Positions 26,692 through 35,941 of a stretch of 64,000 bases of DNA are shown piece after piece. Positions within the stretch are counted from its first letter, which is position 1; the number at the start of each line of letters is the position of its first letter. A program made the position numbers and the translations under genes. Below the pieces are notes generated by a model. The model worked only from the letters and a program-made list of their open reading frames with translations, made no database searches and was not told where the DNA came from. The DNA lies in contig JAFSBV010000024.1 in the NCBI GenBank assembly GCA_017437125.1, positions 96,263 to 160,262 of the forward strand, written 5' to 3'. Source of the DNA: Bacteroidales bacterium. GTDB lineage: Bacteria; Bacteroidota; Bacteroidia; Bacteroidales; UBA932.

Positions 26692-28916
26692 TATCTGAGT
26701 GATTCGTGGAATGTTCTTGAAATCACCTCAAGCTGCTGCTCACGGCTGAGCCTGATGAAGTTTACGGCATATCCTGAAACACGGATCGTGAGCTGCGGAT
26801 ATTTTTCCGGATGTTCCATCGCGTCAACAAGCATCTCCCTGTTGAGTACATTCACATTGAGGTGGTGTGCACCCTTAGAGAAATAGCCGTCCATCATAGT
26901 GATGAGGTTGTCGATCTTGTCCTCGTTTGTCGGACCGAGGGACTTAGGCACGATAGAGAATGTGTTCGAAATACCGTCCTTTGCATCGTGGTAGTCGAGC
27001 TTTGCTACAGATGAAAGTGATGCGATGGCTCCGTGAGTGTCGCGGCCATGCATAGGGTTTGCGCCCGGTGCGAATGCCACTCCCTTCTCACGTCCGTCAG
27101 GAGTAGCTCCGGTTTTCTTTCCGTACATCACGTTCGATGTGATGGTGAGTAGTGAAAGTGTAGGCTCTGCTCCCTTATAAACCTTGCGTGCGCGGAGTTC
27201 TGTGTCGAAGAGCTGAACCACGTCACGTGCAAGAACATCAACCCTGTCATCGTCATTTCCGAACTTAGGGAAGTCGCCCTCGATGTCGAAGCCTTCTGTA
27301 AGTCCGTCAGCGTTGCGACGTGCGGTAACCTTTGCATGCTTGATGGCTGAAAGCGAGTCTGCCACGATTGAAAGGCCTGCTACACCATATGCAAGGTTGA
27401 TCTTAGGATCTGTATCGATGAACGCCATCTGTGACTTCTCATAATCATACTTGTCATGCATGAAGTGGATGATGTTCATTGTCTCGTTGTAAACACGGGC
27501 TACCTCGTGGAGAACCTTCTTGTAGTTGTCCATAACCTCGTCAAAATCAAGCACATTGCTTGAAAGAGGCTTGATTCCCTCTACCATGAGTGTTCCTGTG
27601 TTCTCGCAACGTCCTCCGTTGATCGCGAGGAGGAGGGCCTTTGCAAGGTTGGCACGTGCTCCGAAGAACTGGATCGCCTTTCCGATTGCCTGATATGAAA
27701 CGCAGCAAGCGATACCGTAGTCGTCACAGCCTCTTACCTTACGCATGAGGGAGTCGTTCTCGTACTGCACCGAACTTGTGTCGATCGATACCTTTGCACA
27801 GAACTCCTTGAATCCCTCAGGAAGCTGAGGATGCCAGAGTACGGTCATGTTTGGCTCCGGAGCAGGTCCGAGATTGTAAAGTGTCTGGAGGAAACGGAAC
27901 GAAGTCTTTGTGACCTTGCTCTTTCCACCTGTGAAGCGGCCTCCGATCGACTCTGTGATCCATGTCGGATCTCCTGCGAAGAGGTCGTTGTATGAGTTCA
28001 TCCTGAGGTGGCGTACCATTCTGAGCTTCATCACGAACTGGTCGATGAGCTCCTGTGCGAATGTTTCGTCTATGAGGTTGTGGTCGAGATCGTACTGGAT
28101 GAATATGTCAAGGAATGATGAAACGTTTCCGAGAGACATCGCAGCACCGTCCTGCTCCTTCACTGCTGCAAGATAAGCCATGTAAAGCCACTGTACTGCC
28201 TCCTGAGCGCTTCTTGCAGGTCTGCTGAGGTCGAGGCCGTAGTATTCTCCCATGATCTTGATCTCCTGAAGGGCCCTGATCTGTTCTGCAACTTCCTCGC
28301 GGAGAGTGATGCGTGAGCGGGTCATTGTGCCGGTGAGGTTCTTGAGGTCTTCTCTCTTTGCCTCGATAAGCCTGTCTGTTCCGTAGAGTGCAAGACGGCG
28401 GTAGTCACCGATGATTCGTCCGCGTGAATAGTTGTCAGGAAGTCCTGTGAGGAATCCGAGTGACCTGTACTTTCTGATCTCTTCTGTATAAACGTCGAAT
28501 ACTCCGTCGTTATGTGTCTTTCTGTAATGTGTGAAAATCTCCTTAACCTTAGGATCAAGCTCCACACCGTTCTCTATACATGCCTTCTCTACGACTTTGA
28601 GACCTCCGAAAGGCTTGATGGCCCTCTTGAGGAGCTCGTCTGTCTGGAGACCTACGATAAGTTCGTTCTCCCTGTCGATATATCCTGCTGCGTGTGAGGT
28701 GATTGTAGAGATTGTCTTTGCGTCGATTGAACGTACTCCGCCGTTTGCTCTTTCTTCTGCGAGTGCCTCAACGCACTTGTTCCAAAGCTTCTTTGTCCTT
28801 TCTGTAGGACCCTGAAGGAATGATGCGTCTCCTTCGTAAGGGGTGATGTTGCTGTAAACGAAATCCGCAACATCGATTCTGCGGCTCCATCTGCCGTCGT
28901 TGAATTTCTGAACCAT
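26691..28916 (-). CDS. pflB: Formate C-acetyltransferase (pyruvate formate-lyase)
   Basis: This 741-residue glycyl-radical enzyme splits pyruvate and CoA into formate and acetyl-CoA. The active-site cysteine pair appears in GIACCVS, and the radical glycine is Gly715 in RVSGYAVNF, 26 residues from the C-terminus. I chose the ATG at 28916 ([10 protein letters not shown]) over a longer frame starting at 29045, because that extension crosses the promoter and lacks family similarity. It leads the operon with pflA and is key to mixed-acid fermentation. Confidence 0.97.
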   Translation of the reverse strand: MVQKFNDGRWSRRIDVADFVYSNITPYEGDASFLQGPTERTKKLWNKCVEALAEERANGGVRSIDAKTISTITSHAAGYIDRENELIVGLQTDELLKRAIKPFGGLKVVEKACIENGVELDPKVKEIFTHYRKTHNDGVFDVYTEEIRKYRSLGFLTGLPDNYSRGRIIGDYRRLALYGTDRLIEAKREDLKNLTGTMTRSRITLREEVAEQIRALQEIKIMGEYYGLDLSRPARSAQEAVQWLYMAYLAAVKEQDGAAMSLGNVSSFLDIFIQYDLDHNLIDETFAQELIDQFVMKLRMVRHLRMNSYNDLFAGDPTWITESIGGRFTGGKSKVTKTSFRFLQTLYNLGPAPEPNMTVLWHPQLPEGFKEFCAKVSIDTSSVQYENDSLMRKVRGCDDYGIACCVSYQAIGKAIQFFGARANLAKALLLAINGGRCENTGTLMVEGIKPLSSNVLDFDEVMDNYKKVLHEVARVYNETMNIIHFMHDKYDYEKSQMAFIDTDPKINLAYGVAGLSIVADSLSAIKHAKVTARRNADGLTEGFDIEGDFPKFGNDDDRVDVLARDVVQLFDTELRARKVYKGAEPTLSLLTITSNVMYGKKTGATPDGREKGVAFAPGANPMHGRDTHGAIASLSSVAKLDYHDAKDGISNTFSIVPKSLGPTNEDKIDNLITMMDGYFSKGAHHLNVNVLNREMLVDAMEHPEKYPQLTIRVSGYAVNFIRLSREQQLEVISRTFHESLR

Positions 28917-28952
28917 AAAACTGTAATTATATATCTTCTCTAAAAACGGCTG

Positions 28953-28983
28953 CAAAGATACCTTATTTCTTACAATTTTCAAC
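28953..28983 (-). promoter_or_regulatory. Promoter of pflBA
   Basis: On the minus strand GTTG (28983-28980), 19 bases and TATCTTTG (28960-28953) match the Bacteroidota consensus with one mismatch in the -33 element. Predicted start near 28946 leaves about 30 bases of leader. Confidence 0.68.
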
Positions 28984-29070
28984 CATATTACAACAGAAAG
29001 AGACCAAATGGAGTGTAAATACATGGTCCGACGGATACGGACCATGTATGATGCATGTTCATTATTCCTG

Positions 29071-29412
29071 TCAGCTTATTTCCGCAGGATCTTCGGTGAG
29101 GTATCTCAGCTTGTTGGCGAGGATTTCATAAAACTGTTTCTCCTCGCCTTCGGCTGTAGTATATTTCGATGTCCTCATCCTTCCTGCTACATATACAGGC
29201 ATTCCTTTGACAATGCTGCCGAAATCAGGCATGGACTTGTTTTCCCATGCCGTGACATTGAACCATGTCGTCTCGGAAACGGCATTTCCGTCCCGTGTCT
29301 TATATAGATATTCGGTCACGACGGAAAAATTCGCGACCTTGCTCCCATTGACTTCGTTGGTACGTATCGTACCGACTCGTCCGCGGAGCTCGATTCTGTT
29401 GAGATGTTCCAT
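29071..29412 (-). CDS. Single-stranded DNA-binding protein, short paralogue
   Basis: This 113-residue OB-fold protein starts [14 protein letters not shown] and shows the SSB core ([31 protein letters not shown]). It stops after the OB fold with LTEDPAEIS and lacks the acidic Asp-rich tip ending in Pro-Phe by which the main SSB recruits repair proteins. Bacteroidales often carry such a short second SSB. The ATG at 29412 was chosen because the frame further upstream has no family similarity. Confidence 0.88.
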   Translation of the reverse strand: MEHLNRIELRGRVGTIRTNEVNGSKVANFSVVTEYLYKTRDGNAVSETTWFNVTAWENKSMPDFGSIVKGMPVYVAGRMRTSKYTTAEGEEKQFYEILANKLRYLTEDPAEIS

Positions 29413-29707
29413 AAGATTCTCTTCGTTTTGTTGAACTTTATCTTCCCCACATCTTATGCGCGCCTTGCAGGTTGAGGGCAAAGTAAGGTAAAATACCTGT
29501 ATCTTGTTCCGTTTTGCAAGGCATTGAGTGTCAGGTTTTTCTCTTTTTTAAAGGTTTTCAATCTTTTTTTAACATGCTAAAATCTTTTTTATATGAATGT
29601 GAATTAAAAAAAGAGAAAAACTTTGTTAAAGAAAAAGAAAAACAGGCTTTCTGCTCTTGCATGGAACCTCGAAGCTTCGGAAATTTGCTCTCGAAAAGAT
29701 TGATCGT
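29413..29707. other. 295-base divergent gap, AT-rich
   Basis: Between the short SSB and the zinc-ribbon gene lies AT-rich DNA with several T and A runs (29535-29640). I see no gene and no full promoter match on either strand, although a plus-strand AAACTTTG near 29621 and a minus-strand TTACTTTG near 29480 resemble -7 boxes. Confidence 0.5.
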
Positions 29708-30127
29708 ATGGAATATGGGAAGAAATTTGTCCGGCATATCTCGAGATGCCTGGAGTGTGGTGATCAGATCCGTTATGGCAGGACTGACAAGAAATTCTGC
29801 TGTGAAGAGTGCAAGGCAAGGCATCACAACAATATGGCCAAGGCGGCGAGGGCGGCAAGGAACAAGATCCTGGCGATGATAAACAGGAATTACGATATTC
29901 TTGATGAACTGCTTGAAGCGGGGAAGTCGTCAGCCGACCTGCTGGAACTCACAGCATCCGGCTTTACACCGAGTGCCGTCACCTCATATCGCAGATCCGG
30001 CAAGCATGATGAGTTCACATGCTATGATATAAGGTATTTCATGACGAGGACCAGATTGTTCTCTATAATGAAAATTCAGAATCTTTCAGTAAATTTGCGC
30101 TCTGGTACGGAATTGAAAGATCTGTAA
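29708..30127 (+). CDS. Small zinc-ribbon protein, function unknown
   Basis: This 139-residue protein has one treble-type zinc site, CLECGD followed by CCEECKARHHNN, then a basic helix (KAARAARNKIL) and a helical segment with GFTPSAVTSYRRS. It looks like a nucleic-acid-binding cytoplasmic protein of a kind common in Bacteroidota, but I do not recognise a named family. The ATG at 29708 (MEYGKKF) was chosen over 29657. The last 40 bases appear to carry a promoter for the next gene. Confidence 0.6.
   Translation: MEYGKKFVRHISRCLECGDQIRYGRTDKKFCCEECKARHHNNMAKAARAARNKILAMINRNYDILDELLEAGKSSADLLELTASGFTPSAVTSYRRSGKHDEFTCYDIRYFMTRTRLFSIMKIQNLSVNLRSGTELKDL
30090..30097 (+). promoter_or_regulatory. Possible -7 box for the M3 peptidase gene
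   Basis: TAAATTTG matches TAnnTTTG and lies inside the 3' end of the zinc-ribbon gene. The -33 position reads AATG, a poor match. Confidence 0.35.
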
Positions 30128-30139
30128 TACATTATATTT

Positions 30140-32233
30140 ATGACAAGAAAACTTATTATCGCAAGCGCAGCGCTTGCATTGATCAGCGGTTGCAGCAACA
30201 TGGAAAATCCTTTTCTCAGGGAGTCATCCGCACCTTTCGGAGCTCCTGAATTCGACAAGATCAGGAATGAACATTATCTTCCTGCATTTGAACAGGGCAT
30301 CGCGGAGGCGAAGGCTGAAATCGATGCTATTGTAGCTAACACGGACGAGCCTACATTCGAGAACACCATCGAGGCAATGGAATATGCCGGACAGACTCTT
30401 AACGGAGTTGCCAGCGTGTTCTATGCACTCATGGAGGCAAATACAAATGATGAAATGCAGCAGATTGCGGAGCAGATTTCTCCGATGCTGACTGATTACT
30501 CGATGTATGTGTCACTGAATGCCCCTCTCTTTGAGAAGGTAAAGGCTGTTTATGAAAAGAAGGACGAGCTCGGACTTGACCAGGATCAGCTCAAGCTTCT
30601 TGAAGACAATTACAAAAGCTTCGTGAGGGGCGGTGCCAACCTTTCTGATGAAGACAAGGAACTTTACAGCAAATGGTCAGGCGAGCTCTCACTTCTCACT
30701 CTCCAGTTCAGCAAGAATGTACTTGCTGCAACAAATGCATATGTCCTCAATATCACTGATGAGGCTGATCTTGCAGGTCTTCCTGAGTTCGTAAGGACAA
30801 TGGCGGCCGAGACAGCGGCAGAGAAGGGTCTTGAAGGATGGGCTTTCACTCTTGATGCTCCAAGCTACAGCCCGTTCCTCAAGTACAGCGAGAACCGTCA
30901 GCTCCGCAAGGATATCTGGACTGCATATAACACAAGAGCAGCAGGCGGAGAATTCGACAACACCGAGATCGTGAAGCAGATTGTCGATCTCAGGATCAAG
31001 ATGGCGAACATTCTCGGCTATGAAACATATGCCGACTATGCTCTCGAGGAGAGAATGGCTAAGAACAAGATCACTGTGAACGAATTCATCAAGGATCTTC
31101 TCGAGCCTTCAATGGAGTTCGCAAAGAAGGACGTGGCTGATGTGTATGCATTTGCAAAGAAGAACGGATTCGAGGGATCGAAGCTCGAGTCATGGGACTT
31201 CAGCTATTGGTCTGAGAAGTATCAGCAGGCAGAGTATTCTCTCAGCGCAGAGGAGCTCAAGCCATATTTCCAGCTGGAGAGCTGCATTGATGCGGTGTTC
31301 GGACTTGCAAGCCGTCTTTACGGCATCAGCTTCAAGGAACTTGATGATGTTCCTGTATATCATGAAGATGTCAAGGTATATGAGGTGAAGGACGCAGACG
31401 GCAGCCACCTTGCTCTCTTTTATGCTGACTTCTTCCCACGCTCAAGCAAGAGGGGTGGTGCATGGATGACCGATTTCCGTGGTCAGAGCATCAGGGACGG
31501 CGTAGAGTACAGACCGTTCATCACTATCGTATGTAATTTCACAAAGCCTACAGCAGACGCTCCTGCACTCATCACTCATGATGAGCTCACCACATTCCTC
31601 CATGAGTTCGGACATGCTCTTCACGGAATCTTCGCAAAGGGTCGTTATCCTTCTCTTACAGGTACAAGCGTGAGCCGTGATTTCGTGGAGCTTCCTTCAC
31701 AGATCATGGAGAACTGGGCCTTCGAGCCTGAATATCTCAATTCTTTCGCAAAGCATTATCAGACAGGCGAGCCTATTCCGGCTGAGCTTATCGAGAAGGT
31801 AGTAGCTGCGAAGAACTATCTCGCAGGTTATGGTCAGGTACGTCAGCTTCACTTCGGATATCTTGACATGGCTTGGCATTCTCTTACAGAACTCCCTGCC
31901 GAGGGAACTATTGAGTTTGAACAGAAGACCCTCGCTCCTTACGCTGTGATGCCTTCTGTCGAGGGTGTGGCATTCTCACCATCATTCTCTCATATCTTCG
32001 CAGGCGGATATTCGGCAGGTTACTATTCATACAAGTGGGCTGAGGTTCTTGAGGCGGATGCATTCTCTCTCTTCAAGGAAAAGGGAATCTTCAACACAGA
32101 GGTTTCTAATTCATTCCGTAAGAACATTCTTGAGAAGGGTGGCACAGAGGATGAGGCTGTCATCTACAGGAACTTCAGAGGTCATGATCCTGAGCCTCAG
32201 GCTCTCATGGAGAAGCTCGGACTTGTGAAGTAA
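30140..32233 (+). CDS. M3-family metallopeptidase (peptidyl-dipeptidase Dcp-like)
   Basis: This 697-residue lipoprotein (lipobox LISGC, Cys near residue 19) is a thimet-oligopeptidase-type enzyme with zinc motif HEFGH at residues 488-492 (FLHEFGHALHG) and a downstream Glu in the helix before it reaches the C-terminal substrate tunnel. It should trim dipeptides from peptide C-termini in the periplasm or at a membrane face. It fits with the peptide-scavenging theme of the SusCD-protease locus 9 kb upstream, though they are not linked by operon. A perfect GC-rich terminator follows. Confidence 0.92.
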   Translation: MTRKLIIASAALALISGCSNMENPFLRESSAPFGAPEFDKIRNEHYLPAFEQGIAEAKAEIDAIVANTDEPTFENTIEAMEYAGQTLNGVASVFYALMEANTNDEMQQIAEQISPMLTDYSMYVSLNAPLFEKVKAVYEKKDELGLDQDQLKLLEDNYKSFVRGGANLSDEDKELYSKWSGELSLLTLQFSKNVLAATNAYVLNITDEADLAGLPEFVRTMAAETAAEKGLEGWAFTLDAPSYSPFLKYSENRQLRKDIWTAYNTRAAGGEFDNTEIVKQIVDLRIKMANILGYETYADYALEERMAKNKITVNEFIKDLLEPSMEFAKKDVADVYAFAKKNGFEGSKLESWDFSYWSEKYQQAEYSLSAEELKPYFQLESCIDAVFGLASRLYGISFKELDDVPVYHEDVKVYEVKDADGSHLALFYADFFPRSSKRGGAWMTDFRGQSIRDGVEYRPFITIVCNFTKPTADAPALITHDELTTFLHEFGHALHGIFAKGRYPSLTGTSVSRDFVELPSQIMENWAFEPEYLNSFAKHYQTGEPIPAELIEKVVAAKNYLAGYGQVRQLHFGYLDMAWHSLTELPAEGTIEFEQKTLAPYAVMPSVEGVAFSPSFSHIFAGGYSAGYYSYKWAEVLEADAFSLFKEKGIFNTEVSNSFRKNILEKGGTEDEAVIYRNFRGHDPEPQALMEKLGLVK

Positions 32234-32236
32234 ATC

Positions 32237-32269
32237 AAAAAAAGGAAGCCCGCGGGCTTCCTTTTTTTT
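32237..32269. terminator. Bidirectional terminator
   Basis: The palindrome GGAAGCCCGCGGGCTTCC is flanked by seven A residues on the left and eight T residues on the right. It serves both the M3 peptidase gene and the convergent transporter gene, whose stop lies at its right edge. Confidence 0.92.
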
Positions 32270-33548
32270 ATGCGATCTTGTCGTCTGTCTTAGGTTCCTT
32301 GAAGAGCACCATGAACAGGATGGCTACCACAAGGGCATATCCGGCGAATACGTACCATGCCGCGCTCCAGTTCGGTTCAGCAGCATTATAGACGAAGTGA
32401 TTTACGACTGCCTGCGCGCTGAGGGTTCCGATTGTTGCACCGATACCGTTCGTCATGAGCATGAAGAGTCCCTGGGCACTGTTCTGGATCTTTGATGTTG
32501 TTCTTTGGTTTACGTAGAGTGATCCTGAAATGTTGAAGAAGTCGAATGCTACTCCATAGACGATCATAGAGAGGATGAGCATCCATACTCCTGATCCTGT
32601 GTCACCGGCTCCGAAGAGACCGAAGCGGAATACCCACGCGAACATGGCGATAAGCATTACCTTCTTGATTCCGAAGATCTTCATTGCGATAGGAATGAGG
32701 AGGATGCCGAGAGTTTCGGAGATCTGTGAGATCGAAATCAGGGCGTTGGCATTTCTCGCACCCCAGCTTTCAGCGAATTCAGGAACCTCCTGGAAGTGTG
32801 ATATGAACGGATTCGCAAAGCCGTTGGTGATCTGGAGAGCTACTCCGAGGAGCATCGAGAATATGAAGAAGATAGCCATCTGTCTGTCCTTGAACAATGA
32901 GAATGCATCGAGGCCGAACCTCTGTGCAAGTGTCTGGTTCTCTCCTGCAGACCTGTTGCATGGGCACTCAGGGAGTGTGAAGCAGTATAGAAGCATGGCC
33001 AGACCGCATATTCCTGATACGATGAACTGGTTGTATGAGTGCTGGTACTGCACTCCGTTTCCGTTTGTCATGAAGTTCACGAAAAGCATTGCGCAGATGA
33101 ATCCGATGGTTCCGAATACTCTGATCGGAGGGAAATCCTTCACTGTGTCATATCCGTTTCTTTCAAGGATGTTGTATGCAACGGAATTTGAAAGAGCGAT
33201 TGTAGGCATGTAGAAAGCCACGCTCACTGCATAGAGGCCGAAAAGGATGCCGAATGAGATGTCATTGCCGGCAGTCATTCCATAAAGTCCTGCGCCAGCC
33301 ATCGCTGCGCCAGCAATACCGTGACAGAGGCCGAGAAGTTTCTGGGCAGGTATGAATTTGTCAGCCACTATACCCATCAGGGTCGGCATGAAGATGGATA
33401 CGATGCCCTGCATCGAGTAGAAGATGCCGATTCTTGTCGCCAGTCCGACAGATGCGAGGTAGCTTCCCATGGATGTGAGATAGGAACCCCAGACAGCCCA
33501 TTGGATGACGTTCATGATGATCAGCCTGAGTTTGATTGATTTAGTCAT
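32268..33548 (-). CDS. NupG-like MFS transporter (nucleoside:H+ symporter family)
   Basis: This 426-residue inner-membrane protein has 12 predicted helices and resembles NupG/XapB: it opens with MNVIQWAVWGSYLTSMGSYL, has the loop GIVADKFIPAQK and an internal FALSNSVAYN-like stretch (ALSNSVAYNIL). Family members import nucleosides by proton symport. It is transcribed divergently from tgt across 138 bases with a symmetric promoter region, so a substrate related to queuosine is possible. No nucleoside hydrolase or phosphorylase lies next to it. Confidence 0.85.
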   Translation of the reverse strand: MTKSIKLRLIIMNVIQWAVWGSYLTSMGSYLASVGLATRIGIFYSMQGIVSIFMPTLMGIVADKFIPAQKLLGLCHGIAGAAMAGAGLYGMTAGNDISFGILFGLYAVSVAFYMPTIALSNSVAYNILERNGYDTVKDFPPIRVFGTIGFICAMLFVNFMTNGNGVQYQHSYNQFIVSGICGLAMLLYCFTLPECPCNRSAGENQTLAQRFGLDAFSLFKDRQMAIFFIFSMLLGVALQITNGFANPFISHFQEVPEFAESWGARNANALISISQISETLGILLIPIAMKIFGIKKVMLIAMFAWVFRFGLFGAGDTGSGVWMLILSMIVYGVAFDFFNISGSLYVNQRTTSKIQNSAQGLFMLMTNGIGATIGTLSAQAVVNHFVYNAAEPNWSAAWYVFAGYALVVAILFMVLFKEPKTDDKIA

Positions 33549-33630
33549 AGTTATTTGATTTTAATGTTATTCATTATTTGAAAGATCCTTCGCTGCCGCT
33601 CAGGAAGACATCTTTTCACCATGTATCTGA

Positions 33631-33668
33631 CAAAGATAGACGTTTTTGCGCAAAAGTTACTATCTTTG
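33631..33668. promoter_or_regulatory. Dyad-symmetric divergent promoter of the NupG-like gene and tgt
   Basis: CAAAGATAG (33631-33639) and CTATCTTTG (33660-33668) are inverted copies that supply -7 boxes (TATCTTTG) facing outward on each strand. Exactly in the centre is the 12-bp palindrome TTTTGCGCAAAA (33644-33655), sharing the same axis. The -33 positions of each promoter fall on the opposite -7 box and are poor TTTG matches, so the palindrome may be an operator. Confidence 0.65.
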
Positions 33669-33686
33669 AGGGTTAAAATGATTTGA

Positions 33687-34817
33687 ATGAAATTCGTAAA
33701 GACACATAATGACCCCAATTCCGCTGCAAGATGCGGTGTGATCACGACAGATCATGGTCAGATCGAGACTCCGATCTTCATGCCTGTCGGCACTGTAGGC
33801 TCGGTAAAGGGAATATATCATAGAGACCTCAAGGATGACATCAAGGCCGAGATCATCCTTGGAAACACATATCATCTTTATCTCCGTCCCGGTCTGGACA
33901 TCTTGAAGGCGGCAGGCGGACTCCATAAGTTCGAGTCATGGGACAGACCTATCCTTACCGACAGCGGCGGATTCCAGGTCTTTTCACTCAGCCCTATAAG
34001 GAAGCTGACGGAAGACGGTTGCATATTCCGCTCTCATATCGACGGCTCGAAGCATATATTCACTCCTGAGAACAACATGGACACTCAGAGAATCATCGGA
34101 GCCGATATCGTCATGGCTTTGGATGAATGCTGCCCGGGAGATGCGGACTACAACTATGCGAAGAAATCACTCAAGCTGACTCAGAGGTGGCTCGAGCGTT
34201 GCGTGAAGCATTTTGACGAGACCGAACCGCTTTACGGATATTCACAGGCTCTCTTTCCTATCATCCAGGGATGTATCTATCCTGACCTTCGTCGCGAAGC
34301 TGTGGAACATGCTGCGGCAATGGATCGTGAAGGATATGCCATCGGAGGTCTTGCTGTAGGCGAGCCTACCGAGAAGATGTACGAGATGCTGGAAGTGGTA
34401 TGTCCGATCATGCCGGAGGACAAGCCGAGATATCTGATGGGCGTCGGCACTCCTGCCAATCTTCTGGAAGGAATTGCGAGAGGTGTCGATATGTTCGACT
34501 GCGTGATGCCTACAAGAAACGGAAGAAACGGAATGCTGTTCACATGGGACGGCATCATGAACATGAAGAACAAGAAATGGGCGGATGACTTTTCTCCTCT
34601 GGATCCCAAGGGAACGTCATTTGTCGATCATACATATACAAAGGCATACCTGCGTCATCTCTTCGTTTCGGGAGAGATATTCGCCGGACAGATTGCAAGC
34701 GAGCATAACCTTGCATTCTATCTTGACCTTGTACGTGAAGCCCGCAAGCATATCAAGGCCGGGGACTTCAAGGCATGGAAAGATGAGACTGTACGCAGGA
34801 TAACCACAAGACTTTAA
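33687..34817 (+). CDS. tgt: Queuine/preQ1 tRNA-ribosyltransferase
   Basis: This 376-residue enzyme exchanges guanine 34 of certain tRNAs for preQ1 or queuine. Visible motifs are GNTYHLYLRPG, the active-site TDSGGFQVFS, the second aspartate region FDCVMPTRNGRNG, and a partial zinc site in the C-terminus. The family zinc ligands CxCxxC are hard to see: the region after FVDHTY lacks the usual CDCYTC-type run, which suggests a zinc-site variant. The leader from the -7 box would be only about 12 bases. It is followed 5 bases later by an LptF/G permease gene. Confidence 0.93.
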   Translation: MKFVKTHNDPNSAARCGVITTDHGQIETPIFMPVGTVGSVKGIYHRDLKDDIKAEIILGNTYHLYLRPGLDILKAAGGLHKFESWDRPILTDSGGFQVFSLSPIRKLTEDGCIFRSHIDGSKHIFTPENNMDTQRIIGADIVMALDECCPGDADYNYAKKSLKLTQRWLERCVKHFDETEPLYGYSQALFPIIQGCIYPDLRREAVEHAAAMDREGYAIGGLAVGEPTEKMYEMLEVVCPIMPEDKPRYLMGVGTPANLLEGIARGVDMFDCVMPTRNGRNGMLFTWDGIMNMKNKKWADDFSPLDPKGTSFVDHTYTKAYLRHLFVSGEIFAGQIASEHNLAFYLDLVREARKHIKAGDFKAWKDETVRRITTRL

Positions 34818-34822
34818 CGGAA

Positions 34823-35920
34823 ATGGAGTTTGACCTCAGACCAAGAAAGATAGACCTATATATTGTCGGCAAGTTCATAAGCACGTTCTTTGTGGCGCTG
34901 CTTCTGATTATCGGCATCGTCATCATCTTCGACATCAGCGAGAGAATTGATGACTTTGTTGACAAGGAAGCGCCTCTGAGAGCCATAATCTTTGATTATT
35001 ACGTGAATTTCGTGCCGTATTTCATGAATATGTTCAGTCCGCTGTTCGTGTTCATAACGGTCATATTCTTCACCTCCAAGATGGCTGCGGATACGGAGAT
35101 AATTGCCATTCTGTCCTGCGGAATCAGTTTCCACAGGATGATGGTCCCGTATATATTCTCCGCTACACTCATCGCCCTCTTCTCCCTTGGATTGAATCTT
35201 TTCGTCATACCGGACGCCAGCAAGACGCGAGTCGAGTTCGAGAACCAGTATTTCAAGGACAAGACAAAGAGCGTAGGAAGGAATGTGCACTACCAGATAG
35301 CACCGGGAGAATTCGTGTTTGCAGAGTCATTCAGTGCCTGGAACAATACCGCCTACAGGTTCACGATCGAGAAGATCGAGGATAACAAGCTGGTTTCCAA
35401 GATATCTGCGGAAACAGCTGTGTATGATACCACAAAACATACCTGGAGGCTCAAGAGATATTTCATCCGTGACTATAACGAGGATCTGACCGATAATGTC
35501 CGTAACGGAAAGCAGATGGATACTACTCTTGCCTTGTCGGTCATGGACTTCTATTATAATGAAAAGACAGTCCAGACTCTTGACTATTTCGAGCTGGAGG
35601 AAATGATCCGGACCCAGAAGATGAGGGGTGATGCGAATGTGAAGATGTCTCTTATCGAAAAGCACAGGCGTCTGGCTATTCCTTTCTCAGCCTTTATCCT
35701 GACCATCATGGGTGTGGCTCTTTCTTCGAAGAAGAGAAGGGGAGGAATCGGATGGAATATCGGTATAGGTATCGCACTTGCGTTCACCTATATCCTCTTC
35801 CTCAAGTTCAGTGAAATGTTCGTTCATGTGGATGCCCTTCCACCTGCAGTAGCCCTCTGGCTTCCGAACATCGTCTTCATGATAATAGCAGCCTTCCTTT
35901 ACAGGATCGCTCCTAAGTAA
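34823..35920 (+). CDS. LptF/LptG-family permease (YjgP/YjgQ)
   Basis: This 365-residue inner-membrane protein has the family opening IDLYIVGKFISTFFVALLL, three N-terminal helices, a periplasmic beta-jellyroll-like middle, and three C-terminal helices starting after KHRRLAIPFSAF. With LptB and a partner permease it would extract lipopolysaccharide for transport to the outer membrane. A second family member, fused to Fmt, is encoded at 39135-41597. The 3' end of the coding sequence forms half of a terminator hairpin. Confidence 0.9.
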   Translation: MEFDLRPRKIDLYIVGKFISTFFVALLLIIGIVIIFDISERIDDFVDKEAPLRAIIFDYYVNFVPYFMNMFSPLFVFITVIFFTSKMAADTEIIAILSCGISFHRMMVPYIFSATLIALFSLGLNLFVIPDASKTRVEFENQYFKDKTKSVGRNVHYQIAPGEFVFAESFSAWNNTAYRFTIEKIEDNKLVSKISAETAVYDTTKHTWRLKRYFIRDYNEDLTDNVRNGKQMDTTLALSVMDFYYNEKTVQTLDYFELEEMIRTQKMRGDANVKMSLIEKHRRLAIPFSAFILTIMGVALSSKKRRGGIGWNIGIGIALAFTYILFLKFSEMFVHVDALPPAVALWLPNIVFMIIAAFLYRIAPK

Positions 35921-35928
35921 AGGAAGGC
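35891..35928. terminator. Hairpin formed by the 3' end of the permease gene
   Basis: GCCTTCCTTTAC (35891-35902) pairs perfectly with GTAAAGGAAGGC (35917-35928), with an inner AGGA/TCCT stem, so the stem spans the stop codon at 35918-35920. It also lies 14 bases after the stop of the convergent small peptide gene. The T tail is weak. Confidence 0.65.
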
Positions 35929-35941
35929 TTGAGCTGTGTTT

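Noticed and set aside
28917-29045. Upstream extension of pflB
   Set aside because: The extra 43 codons cover the predicted promoter and do not look like PflB; the ATG at 28916 gives the normal N-terminus.
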